DNA from: Candidatus Galloscillospira stercoripullorum
Lineage (GTDB): Bacteria > Bacillota > Clostridia > Oscillospirales > Oscillospiraceae
Reading direction: 5' to 3'
DNA length: 47,818 bases
Assembly: GCA_018715695.1 (NCBI GenBank)
Contig: DVLB01000114.1
Location: 1-47,818 of the forward strand
Position numbers and translations under genes: made by a program. Positions 17,714 to 25,195 of the stretch are shown here, one piece after another (the first letter of the stretch is position 1; each line of letters begins with the position of its first letter). Below the pieces are notes generated by a model, which was given only the letters and a program-made list of their open reading frames with translations, made no database searches and was not told the origin of the DNA.

Positions 17714-18796
17714 ATGAATATGTTTCATGCAGTAATCATCGACGATTATTTTGTAGATTCGGACTCCGATCATTTTGGACAGTCATTAGCAAAAATCGAA
17801 AGTCACGGTACAGCCTGTGCCAAAATATTCCAGGCATTTTCGAGTCATTCTAAAACTACACTTCTTCCGGTTTCAAGTAAATTTGAAGAAGAAATAACCA
17901 TCAAAAAATTGGTGCATGCAATAAAGCAAGCAAGGGAGTTTCGACCAGATTTGCTTGTAATGAGTATGGGAACCACAAATCCTTTGATTATAGCGTCTTT
18001 AACTGAACAAATACAACAGGTGATAGAAGATGGTGTTGTATTGGTTTGTGCGTGCAGCAATGAAAACGTAGTAACATATCCTGCATCGTTGCCTAGTGTA
18101 TTCGGTGTCCGCAATGAAAAACTTAACATACTCCCGGAAGGTGGATTTAGTATTGTTGAGCATCCCTGTGATGGAATCGATATAATCAGTTCATTTCCTG
18201 ATCCGATAGTATACAAAGATAGGCCAAATATGCGACGCGCCTCTAATAGTTTAACCACGCAGTACGTTGGTGCGATAGTAAGCAATATTATGATTGAACT
18301 TGGCACCAAAAATAGAGAGCGGATTTATGAAGAACTGAAGCGGAAAAGCATAATGAAGTATTTCAGTTCAAATTATTATGAAGCTGTAGCGAACAGAGGA
18401 AAACCTGCTGATGGAGGTATAATTAGTTTTTGCGGAAAGAAAACAGCGGCTTTGGAAATTGCACAACGACTTGTCTTCCTGTTTGCAGAAGATGGCTACT
18501 GCGTAGCTATAGCAGGGCAAAAATTGGAGTGCAACATATCAAAGTTGCACTTTTCACTTTCAGACTTTTTCTCAACAGAAGGGCTCTCTCTTCCAAAAAA
18601 GATATCGTTGCTTTTTCGCATTGCAAAGATTGACTTATTATTACTATTGCCGGACGTAGAAACATATCCGGCAGATATTGTTATATCCGTTGGAGCAAGT
18701 AATACAAGCACCTCTATACAATTCGTGCTAGATCCAGATTGCACAGACAATGAATTGGAACTGGCATATCGATTCATTCGCCGCAATTTTGAATGA
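17714..18796 (+). CDS. Divergent S8 (subtilisin-like) serine protease of the RiPP cluster
   Basis: A 360-residue protein starting 1 base after the previous stop. Subtilase landmarks are visible but altered: Asp at 10/11 in VIIDDYF; His 31 in SHGTACA; oxyanion Asn 116 in CACSNEN; and Ser 179 in SNSLTTQYVGAI, aligned with the usual GTSxAAPxVAG. The Gly and Thr before Ser are lost. No signal peptide is present, so it acts in the cytoplasm. S8 proteases in these clusters are thought to cut the leader of the modified peptide; with the exporter lacking a C39 peptidase this role fits here. The last 150 residues are not recognised. The IS110 lies 130 bases downstream. Confidence 0.75.
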   Translation: MNMFHAVIIDDYFVDSDSDHFGQSLAKIESHGTACAKIFQAFSSHSKTTLLPVSSKFEEEITIKKLVHAIKQAREFRPDLLVMSMGTTNPLIIASLTEQIQQVIEDGVVLVCACSNENVVTYPASLPSVFGVRNEKLNILPEGGFSIVEHPCDGIDIISSFPDPIVYKDRPNMRRASNSLTTQYVGAIVSNIMIELGTKNRERIYEELKRKSIMKYFSSNYYEAVANRGKPADGGIISFCGKKTAALEIAQRLVFLFAEDGYCVAIAGQKLECNISKLHFSLSDFFSTEGLSLPKKISLLFRIAKIDLLLLLPDVETYPADIVISVGASNTSTSIQFVLDPDCTDNELELAYRFIRRNFE

Positions 18797-18825
18797 GTCC
18801 TGCAAACAAAAGTCAATAGATGAAA

Positions 18826-18853
18826 TAAAAAAAGTCCCGCAAATTTTGCGAGG
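18826..18853 (-). terminator. Terminator for the IS110 transposase
   Basis: On the minus strand ctcgcaaaatttgcggg forms a short stem followed by acttttttt. It lies past the transposase stop. Confidence 0.65.
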
Positions 18854-18926
18854 CTAAAAAAGGTACAACAAACCAGACCGGAGAGAAAGCATCTCGCCAG
18901 CCGGAAAGAAATTCGGTTGTTAAAGA

Positions 18927-20150
18927 TTACGATTGCTTAGCAGGTTCTGTATCAAAGGCCTCCAGGCATTCTTTCACGCGGGCGTAGTAGATGCGCAGGA
19001 ACTTGTTCTGAGCGGCAGTCATGTAGACAAAGTAGGGCTTGCCCTCTGCGCGTTTCTTATCAAGGAACTGGTACACCGGCTCATCCGCTGGAGACTTTTT
19101 CAGGTATGTGCAGATGATTTGGTAGAGTGTTTTACGCAAATGTGGTGAGCCTCGCTTTGTGGTGGGAACGCTCTTTGCGCTGTGCTTGCCGGATTCATCC
19201 ACGCCGGGATCAACACCTGCAAAGCCCACGATGGAGCTGCGGCGCGGGAAACGGCGCACATCTCCAATTTCGGCCATAAGCTGCGCGGCAGTTATTTTCC
19301 CAACGCCGTACATGGCGCACACGGTTTCGTATTCTGGAAGTTGGGATGCAAGCCGCGTCATTTCCGCCCGCAGAGTGGCCAGCGTGGTCTTTCCCGCCAG
19401 AAGTTGTTGAGCAGCCGTGACAATGAGCAGCTTTGTGTTCTCGTTTTTCGGCAGTGTCGTAAAATGGCCACAGCTTCCGGCGTAAATGTCCAGCGCCTTC
19501 TCTGCACTGAAATGGTATCCCTTGCGTTTGCACCACTTCTGGTAACGTTCTGTAAACGCCTTTTCGCTGGCACGGCAGATGCAATCGCAATGCCAGAAGG
19601 TCATGACAAAATCCACCCATTTCTGGTGGCCGTCAGCACGCTCTGGGCTGGAGAAAAGCTCGTTTACACCGGGAAAGGTCTTGTCGGTCAGCGAAATGAG
19701 ATTGTTTTGCAGCGACACCACTGTTTTCATGTAGAGATTGTATTGGCGGCTGCACAGCTTCAGTTGTTGTCTAATCGTATCCATGGGAGTATATTCCCGC
19801 AGATCCACCCAGTTGTCAAGGCCATACTTTGCAATCTTCAGAGCGTCAGCCTTGTCGGTCTTGACCTTGCGGATGGAGCCGCCGCCGCTCTGCTTGATGA
19901 GCAGCGGATTCAGGACGCAGACGTAGATCCCGTACTCATGTAGTGCTGCCGCTACCGGTTCGTGGTAACGGCCTGTGGATTCCATGATGACGCGGGTATC
20001 TTCGCCCAATGCGACGATGGCGCCAGCCATCTGCTCCAAACCAACTTCGGTATGGAGAAATTCCTGTGGTAGAAATGCCACTTCACCCATTGGCCGCAGG
20101 GCAGCCACCGTGCTTTTCCCTTTGGAAATGTCGATCCCTACTGCGTTCAT
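18927..20150 (-). CDS. IS110-family transposase
   Basis: A 407-residue DEDD-type recombinase. The N-terminus MNAVGIDISKGKSTVAAL carries the first Asp; VIMESTGRYHEP the Glu; KTDKADALKIA the later Asp pair. The C-terminal Transposase_20 domain includes YGVGKITAAQLMAEIGDV and FAGVDPG with a catalytic-type Ser region. The ORF appears intact. ATG 20150 has aggaggag upstream. Established knowledge: IS110 recombinases are guided by a bridge RNA encoded in the non-coding end of the element. Confidence 0.92.
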   Translation of the reverse strand: MNAVGIDISKGKSTVAALRPMGEVAFLPQEFLHTEVGLEQMAGAIVALGEDTRVIMESTGRYHEPVAAALHEYGIYVCVLNPLLIKQSGGGSIRKVKTDKADALKIAKYGLDNWVDLREYTPMDTIRQQLKLCSRQYNLYMKTVVSLQNNLISLTDKTFPGVNELFSSPERADGHQKWVDFVMTFWHCDCICRASEKAFTERYQKWCKRKGYHFSAEKALDIYAGSCGHFTTLPKNENTKLLIVTAAQQLLAGKTTLATLRAEMTRLASQLPEYETVCAMYGVGKITAAQLMAEIGDVRRFPRRSSIVGFAGVDPGVDESGKHSAKSVPTTKRGSPHLRKTLYQIICTYLKKSPADEPVYQFLDKKRAEGKPYFVYMTAAQNKFLRIYYARVKECLEAFDTEPAKQS

Positions 20151-20433
20151 TTTGCTCCTCCTTCTGATTGGATATGGCTTTCCGCCGTTTACTCATCGCC
20201 TGTTCAATCTCCTGGGTGACGCGAACGCACCGCAAATCGGTGGTACAACCTGCGCAAATCGAATGCTGCGAATGAGAGAGGCGGCTGACGGACTCATTTA
20301 CGGGCGTGTCGGCCCAAGGTGAGCTATGTCAGGCAATTTGCTCTCCCATTCTAACAGCTTCGGCTTTGAGATGGAAAAAGACGCGGCTGGCTGCCGCGCC
20401 TTGAACCGTAACTTTATTGTAGGAGGTGAGAGA
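20151..20433 (-). ncRNA. Candidate bridge-RNA region of the IS110 element
   Basis: About 280 non-coding bases lie upstream of the transposase on its own strand, the position of bridge RNAs in the IS110 group (IS1111-type elements carry it on the other side). A GC hairpin (gacgcggc/gccgcgcc) at about 20380-20400 is followed on the minus strand by a T-run. The 8-mer gcaaatcg is repeated near 20232 and 20253. Loop sequences cannot be matched to a target without the element ends, so this is a positional inference. Confidence 0.35.
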
Positions 20434-20438
20434 ATGGT

Positions 20439-21293
20439 ATGAAGCATAGGCTCTCTCTCAAAAGGTACCATTACCTTCTGTTCTTTCTCCCCAGCCTGCT
20501 GGGAATGCTGGCCTTCTATCTTGTCCCTTACCTGGCGTCTTTCTGGTACGCGGTCACAGATGCCCAGGGAACCTTTGTTGGCATGTCCAACTTTGAAGAT
20601 GTACTGACTAGCTCTTCCTTTCTGACGGCGGTAGGCAACACGGCACGGTTTATGGTGGTCTGCGTACCTCTGAATATTGTCGTTCCCTTTTTGCTGGCCT
20701 ACCTGCTTTACCGCGGGGGAAAACAAGGCAGCCCGCTGGTAACCCTGTTCATGCTGCCTCTGGTCATCCCGACAGGCGCGACCGTGTTCTTTTGGAGGGT
20801 AATTTTTGATGAGTACGGCCTGGTCAATAATATTATTACCCGCCTGGGTGGCCAAAGCATCCACTGGTTTCAAAGCGAAGCTGCACTATGGGTCATCGTG
20901 CTGGCATTTCTGTGCAAGAACATCGGGTTCAATCTGGTGCTCTTTCTAACGGGGCTTGGATACATTCCAAGGGAGTATTATGAGGTGGCCGCTGTAGAAG
21001 GAGCAGGCTGGTGGAAAACTCTTCGCAGTATTACTCTGGTCTATCTGGCACCTTCCTTTTCTATGGTCTTTCTCATGTCCATCATCAACTCATTTAAAAT
21101 TTTTCGGGAGATTTTTCTTCTCTTTGGAAACTACCCATATCAGTCCATCTATATGCTCCAACACTACATGAACAACCAATTTGCAGCAGCCAACCTGCAA
21201 AAACTCAGCGCAGCCTCAACGGTGGTCTCTCTGATCATTGCCGTAGTCGTTTTCCTCCTTCTGAGAGGACAAAAGCGGTTGACAAAAGCCTGA
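20439..21293 (+). CDS. Sugar-type ABC transporter permease 1 (MalF/UgpA-like)
   Basis: A 284-residue inner-membrane protein with six predicted helices (first at about 12-31). The EAA loop EVAAVEGAGWWKTLRSI near residues 183-199 contacts the ATPase. It is a typical CUT1 permease, paired with the next gene. Start: ATG 20439 after taggaggtgag with a slightly long spacing; ATG 20434 immediately hits a stop. It starts the string of four genes after the IS110 copy. The substrate cannot be inferred. Confidence 0.87.
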   Translation: MKHRLSLKRYHYLLFFLPSLLGMLAFYLVPYLASFWYAVTDAQGTFVGMSNFEDVLTSSSFLTAVGNTARFMVVCVPLNIVVPFLLAYLLYRGGKQGSPLVTLFMLPLVIPTGATVFFWRVIFDEYGLVNNIITRLGGQSIHWFQSEAALWVIVLAFLCKNIGFNLVLFLTGLGYIPREYYEVAAVEGAGWWKTLRSITLVYLAPSFSMVFLMSIINSFKIFREIFLLFGNYPYQSIYMLQHYMNNQFAAANLQKLSAASTVVSLIIAVVVFLLLRGQKRLTKA

Positions 21294-21307
21294 TAGGGGG
21301 TGGGCGC

Positions 21308-22186
21308 TTGCGTACAAAACGATTTCACCTGGGGCTTGTGGTGGTGGTCCTGTTCGCAATCCTGGTGATTCTCCCGGTGGTGTTTATGATTGCCAACTCT
21401 TTCATGAGCGCGCGGGAGGCAGAAAACCGGTACACCTCTCTGGTCACAGCATACAACTATCTGCATTCTGAGAGCGGCGAACACTATATGGAGGTCACGC
21501 TGCTGCCCGACGTATTAACCGGTGATGGATATCGGGATGCCCTCCTGAACGATCCGTTGACGCTACGCCTGTTCTGGAATTCAGTGCTGCTTGCCGTGCC
21601 CATTCTGCTGGGGCAGTTGATTGTCTCACCTCTGGCAGCATTCGCCTTTGAAATGTCTCACTTTCGCGGCAAAGAAGCGCTGTATTTTCTATATATTCTG
21701 GTTATGCTGATGCCGCTCCAGCTGCTGATGGTTCCGCACTACATCGCGGCAGATGTGCTAGGTTATAATAACACCTATCTCGCCATTATTCTGCCAAGTA
21801 TTTTTGCCCCCTTTGGTACCTTCTTGCTGCGCCAGCAGATGAAGGGCATGGATTTCTCTGCTGTGGAGGCGGCGCGGATGGAGGGTGCGTCGGAATGGCA
21901 GGTGTTCTCAAGCGTGGTTCTTCCATCGGTCAAACCCACTGTCGCAGCGCTGACGGTCCTCACCTTTGCTGACTGCTGGAATATTGTGGACCAGGCTGTT
22001 GTGTTTATCAGAGACACCTTTGCTGAGCCTTTGTCGGTGTACCTTTCCCGAATGGTGACAGCGGACCCGGGTCACATTTTTGCCGTCGCCTGTGTGTATA
22101 TGTTTCCTGCCCTGCTTGTGTTCATCTGGGGGCATGACAATATGGCTCACGGTATCACCCTTTCTTCCATGGGGGCAGGAAAATGA
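21308..22186 (+). CDS. Sugar-type ABC transporter permease 2 (MalG/UgpE-like)
   Basis: A 292-residue permease with an N-terminal helix (LGLVVVVLFAILVILPVVF), a large outside loop (about 40-85) and a CUT1 EAA loop AVEAARMEGASEWQVFSSVVLP. It heterodimerises with the first permease. Start is TTG 21308 preceded by a gggggtgg SD. The stop overlaps the next ATG (ATGA), indicating translational coupling to the adaptor gene. Confidence 0.87.
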   Translation: MRTKRFHLGLVVVVLFAILVILPVVFMIANSFMSAREAENRYTSLVTAYNYLHSESGEHYMEVTLLPDVLTGDGYRDALLNDPLTLRLFWNSVLLAVPILLGQLIVSPLAAFAFEMSHFRGKEALYFLYILVMLMPLQLLMVPHYIAADVLGYNNTYLAIILPSIFAPFGTFLLRQQMKGMDFSAVEAARMEGASEWQVFSSVVLPSVKPTVAALTVLTFADCWNIVDQAVVFIRDTFAEPLSVYLSRMVTADPGHIFAVACVYMFPALLVFIWGHDNMAHGITLSSMGAGK

Positions 22187-22830
22187 AAAAGAAGATTGTC
22201 GGCACTGTTGGTGTGATTTTCCTGGTGGTCATGGTCGGCTTAACGGTCTGGTCCCGAGGCATTTATCAAAACAGTCTTCCGCTGGTACGTCTGGATCTAC
22301 CTCGCACGGGAGTACTGTCCTTCCACTACACTGCCTATGGAGAGGTTAGGGCGACAGAGAATGGCCTCTGGACAGATGTACTGATACCCTCCGAGGAAAT
22401 CACAGCAGATTTTCCTTTTTATCGGGGCGATACAGTGGAACTGACCTTTCCAAATGAAATCAACTCCAAGACACAAGGGTATATTGAGGCTATAGACAAC
22501 GCAGAGGAAGGGATCCACGTAGAAGTTTCCTTCTCCCGCTCTTCCGTGCAGGATGGGGACAGCGTGACAGTGGAACTGCACAAGCGCTCCCAGGAGATGG
22601 AAAACGTCCTGCCCAGCACAGCGGTCCACCTGGACGACTCTCCGTATCTATGGCTGGTACAGGAACAGCAAGGCCCGTGGGGAACGGAATATATAGCGGT
22701 CAAAAAATATATTGTGCTGTTGGCTGATGATGGCGAAAAGGCAGCCATAGCCGTGGCGGTGGACAAGCCGGTAGTGGTCGCCTCCAGCGAACCGTTAACG
22801 GAGGGTCAACCCATACGGTTTTATCCATAG
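22183..22830 (+). CDS. Membrane-fusion (HlyD-like) adaptor protein
   Basis: A 215-residue protein with a single N-terminal membrane anchor (5-22) and an outside part. The C-terminal half (about 145-215: LPSTAVHLDDSPYLWLVQ, then WGTEYIAVKKYIVLL, and a final GQPIRFYP) reads like the membrane-proximal region of RND/ABC membrane-fusion proteins. The long coiled hairpin and lipoyl domain of the full family are missing, so it is a short form. It overlaps the permease by 4 bases. A fusion-type adaptor is not normally part of sugar importers, which makes this transporter odd; export or uptake of a peptide is possible. Confidence 0.65.
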   Translation: MKKKIVGTVGVIFLVVMVGLTVWSRGIYQNSLPLVRLDLPRTGVLSFHYTAYGEVRATENGLWTDVLIPSEEITADFPFYRGDTVELTFPNEINSKTQGYIEAIDNAEEGIHVEVSFSRSSVQDGDSVTVELHKRSQEMENVLPSTAVHLDDSPYLWLVQEQQGPWGTEYIAVKKYIVLLADDGEKAAIAVAVDKPVVVASSEPLTEGQPIRFYP

Positions 22831-22841
22831 GGGGTGGAAAA

Positions 22842-23825
22842 ATGGCTTCTGTTACGATCCAGGGGGTGAGCAAGCGCTATCCAAACGGGACGGAGGCGGT
22901 AAAGAATTTCTCTCTGGATATCCGCGATGGAGAGTTCGTGGTTATTGTCGGTCCATCAGGCTGTGGTAAGTCTACCATCCTGCGCATGGTCGCCGGCCTG
23001 GAGGAAATCACCCAGGGAGATCTGTATATCGACAGCTGTCGAATGAATAACGTTGCCGCGAAGGACCGCAATATCTCCATGGTGTTTCAGAATTACGCCC
23101 TTCTCCCACATCTTAACGTGTTTGACAACATCGCCTTTGGTCTCAAGATCCGCAAAACCCCGAAAGCAGAACGCAAGCAAAAGGTTCTGGACGCCGCACG
23201 AATGCTGGGCATTGAGCATCTGCTCAAGTATCCGCTTGGCCAGCTCTCCGGCGGTGAGCGCCAGCGGGTAGCCATGGGACGAGCGATCGTCCGCGATCCG
23301 GCAGTCTTTCTTATGGATGAGCCGCTATCTAATTTGGATGCCAAATTGCGTACCCAGATGCGCGCTGAGTTGACTCAACTTCACCAGCGGCTGGGTACTA
23401 CATTCATTTATGTGACCCATGACCAAACCGAAGCCATGACCATGGGTGAACGGATCGTGGTTATGGATAACGGGGTGATTCAACAGGTTGGTACACCGGA
23501 AGAGGTCTACAACTGCCCGTCCAATCGTTTTGTAGCAGGTTTTATCGGCACACCGCCCATGAACTTTTTCCGCACAGAACAGGATGGGGCAGCCTGTACC
23601 GCCGGTGTCCGCCCTGAGCATATCCAATTATGCGGTGCAAATACACCGGGAGCGAGACCTGCAAAAGTGGATCTTGTGGAGTTTTTGGGCGCAGAAAAGC
23701 TGGTCTATCTAAACATGAGCGGAGAAACCATCATCATGAAAACTGCCGCGGATACTCAGATCGCTCCCAAACAGGCTGTTTTTATCAGCTGGAATGAAAC
23801 GCATATGCACATTTATCAGACATGA
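22842..23825 (+). CDS. ABC transporter ATP-binding protein (MalK/UgpC-like)
   Basis: A 327-residue cytoplasmic ATPase: Walker [11 protein letters not shown]-loop MVFQNYALLPH, signature LSGGERQR, Walker B AVFLMDEPLSNLD, switch THDQTEAM. A C-terminal TOBE-like regulatory part (about 240-327) contains the VRPEH motif usual in MalK-type sugar ATPases. Energises the permeases at 20439 and 21308. It starts 11 bases after the adaptor gene with gggggtgg SD. This is the last island gene. Confidence 0.93.
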   Translation: MASVTIQGVSKRYPNGTEAVKNFSLDIRDGEFVVIVGPSGCGKSTILRMVAGLEEITQGDLYIDSCRMNNVAAKDRNISMVFQNYALLPHLNVFDNIAFGLKIRKTPKAERKQKVLDAARMLGIEHLLKYPLGQLSGGERQRVAMGRAIVRDPAVFLMDEPLSNLDAKLRTQMRAELTQLHQRLGTTFIYVTHDQTEAMTMGERIVVMDNGVIQQVGTPEEVYNCPSNRFVAGFIGTPPMNFFRTEQDGAACTAGVRPEHIQLCGANTPGARPAKVDLVEFLGAEKLVYLNMSGETIIMKTAADTQIAPKQAVFISWNETHMHIYQT

Positions 23826-23855
23826 GGAATGTTTGGAACATTACATATATTAGGC

Positions 23856-23942
23856 AGGAGGTCCCTCCCGCCGCCCCCGCTGTGGACCCCTGCCGCAACT
23901 GTGGATACTCGGGGTGCGGCTGATTTTCCCCCTACTATCTCA
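23856..23942 (+). pseudogene. Remnant of the nrdJ 3' end
   Basis: Bases 23856-23890 match nrdJ 10391-10422, and 23889-23971 match 10925-11007 (77 of 84 identical over 10925-11008 including the terminator). The two parts join in frame (…AVDP then CRNCGYSGCG stop), dropping about 166 codons. There is no start codon and the N-terminal 570 residues are absent, so it is a displaced fragment and not a gene. Confidence 0.85.
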
Positions 23943-23972
23943 CCGGCCCGCCTTTCGGCGGGCCGGTTTTTT
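23943..23972 (+). terminator. Duplicated nrdJ-type terminator
   Basis: Same 10-bp stem ccggcccgcc / ggcgggccgg as at 10979, followed by six T. It ends the island operon and marks the right edge of the insertion. Confidence 0.93.
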
Positions 23973-24015
23973 GTTTATTTTCTCAAATATTCTCATCTGT
24001 TTCCTCTCTGTTTTG

Positions 24016-24044
24016 TTGACAATATATAACATTCATGATATTTT
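24016..24044 (+). promoter_or_regulatory. Promoter of the lipoprotein gene
   Basis: TTGACA 24016-24021 and TATTTT 24039-24044 with a 17-base spacer. The 120-base leader between it and the ORF has no recognised riboswitch. Confidence 0.6.
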
Positions 24045-24167
24045 ATAGTTGCAAAGCAGGAAATTAACGGAAAAGACGGGTGAGTCCAATGCAGGTCATT
24101 GATTTCGTCACAGGCCTCCACCTAGGTGTAAGACGCAGGTAACACGATATCTATCATTAAGGGATGA

Positions 24168-24959
24168 ATGATGAAACATATTTTGTGCCTTTCAATTACG
24201 CTGTTGCTTCTCTTTTCTGCTTCCGGCTGTGCTCCGCAGGAAAAGGACACTGTCTCAGACTTTTTCCTCTGGACAGACGGTTACATCGCCATTGCGGATG
24301 GAACCTCCTATCCCTTTTCCCTTTCTTATTATTACCAAAGCCAGGACCCTCCCCTCGACCCGGAGGAGATCGCGCAGGTCTACATCCCCGGTGTGGAGCC
24401 CGCCAAGATCACGGTGTCCGGCTGGAACTTCAACGAACTACAGACCGACCCGTCTTCTGGTTATCAGGCCTGGGGAATGACCTTTGACCTTACCTTCTCC
24501 CAGGAAAAGCTCTGGGAAATTTGCGACATTGGCTTCTCCCTGACGGACGGGACAACTCTGGAATATCCCGTGGGGACCCTGGTTTTTGATGTGGGACCAG
24601 CAGCTGATCCACCTTCCATCGATGAGGTGGATATCTGGAGCAGCACCGCCGCCACCGGCAGTTCCAATACTTACCCTTACAAATATCCGTTGGGCGAGAA
24701 CAACAAGCTTCTCAAGCTCACATACTGGGCGGACGTATCCATCGAGGACTCAAATGGACTGCAAGAGTCAGGGGCCCTTCCCCTTACGTTTAGTGAAGCC
24801 CCGCTGAAAGTGGTCCAGCCCCGTTTGGAGGTGCAGATCGGCACAGAGCGGCAGATCGTATACGGAAATATTTGCTGGTGCGGCTCTCTTACGCTGAGTG
24901 TGGATGACCTGGCGGCCTGCCAAGCCTATACCGCCAGCCGGCGCAGCGGCGCCCAATGA
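24168..24959 (+). CDS. Putative lipoprotein of unknown function
   Basis: A 263-residue protein with a signal (ILCLSITLLLLFSASGC) and lipobox ending at Cys 21, so it is anchored outside the membrane. The mature part is rich in aromatic and acidic residues (YYYQSQDPPLDPEE) and may form beta-rich immunoglobulin-like folds; a central SSTAATGSSNTY looks like a flexible linker. I recognise no family. A strong own promoter precedes it and a terminator follows, so it is a single-gene unit. ATG 24168 or the adjacent 24171 are both possible starts. Composition is moderate, intermediate between host and island. Confidence 0.7.
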   Translation: MMKHILCLSITLLLLFSASGCAPQEKDTVSDFFLWTDGYIAIADGTSYPFSLSYYYQSQDPPLDPEEIAQVYIPGVEPAKITVSGWNFNELQTDPSSGYQAWGMTFDLTFSQEKLWEICDIGFSLTDGTTLEYPVGTLVFDVGPAADPPSIDEVDIWSSTAATGSSNTYPYKYPLGENNKLLKLTYWADVSIEDSNGLQESGALPLTFSEAPLKVVQPRLEVQIGTERQIVYGNICWCGSLTLSVDDLAACQAYTASRRSGAQ

Positions 24960-25003
24960 CGCGATGCCCTTCTTGCCCTGTCAAGCCGTGAAACTACCCA
25001 AAA

Positions 25004-25038
25004 AATGCCCGCCATTTTCGGCGGGCATTTTCCTTTTT
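25004..25038 (+). terminator. Terminator after the lipoprotein gene
   Basis: Stem aatgcccgcc / ggcgggcatt with loop attttc, followed by ttcctttttcc. Confidence 0.9.
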
Positions 25039-25054
25039 CCGCCCCTGCGACCCC

Positions 25055-25123
25055 TTGACGAGGGGTATCCACATGATGTAGTATATTACTGCTATCATAA
25101 AATGAGAACACAAGATATTGTGT
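25055..25123 (+). promoter_or_regulatory. nrdD promoter with NrdR box
   Basis: A -35 TTGACG (about 25055-25060) and -10 TAGTAT with 18 bases between. The 16-mer acacaagatattgtgt at 25108-25123 matches the NrdR box in 15 of 16 positions. A weak second site (gtagtatattac) lies about 32 bases upstream and overlaps the -10. This mirrors the nrdJ control region. Confidence 0.75.
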
Positions 25124-25137
25124 CGCCACTTTCATGG

Positions 25138-25161
25138 AGCGCCCCTGCTTGGGGCGTTTTT
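25138..25161 (+). terminator. Terminator-like hairpin in the nrdD leader
   Basis: The stem cgcccc / ggggcg (loop tgctt) extends with A-T and G-T pairs and is followed by five T, about 35 bases before nrdD ATG. It lies after the promoter and the NrdR box, so it could act as an attenuator. Confidence 0.6.
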
Positions 25162-25195
25162 CGCGGCAGGACAAAAGAGGGAGCTGGAAGAAGTC

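Larger units (their letters stand above)
18800..20430 (-). mobile_element. IS110-family insertion sequence, approximate limits
   Basis: The transposase gene (18927-20150) plus flanking non-coding DNA on both sides. IS110 elements lack terminal inverted repeats, so the exact ends cannot be read; the limits given are the edges of neighbouring genes. The element interrupts an otherwise co-directional gene string (S8 protease before, permeases after) and points the other way. Confidence 0.7.

Noticed and set aside
24045-24167. tRNA or riboswitch in the lipoprotein leader
   Set aside because: No T-loop or known aptamer core; only small imperfect stems.
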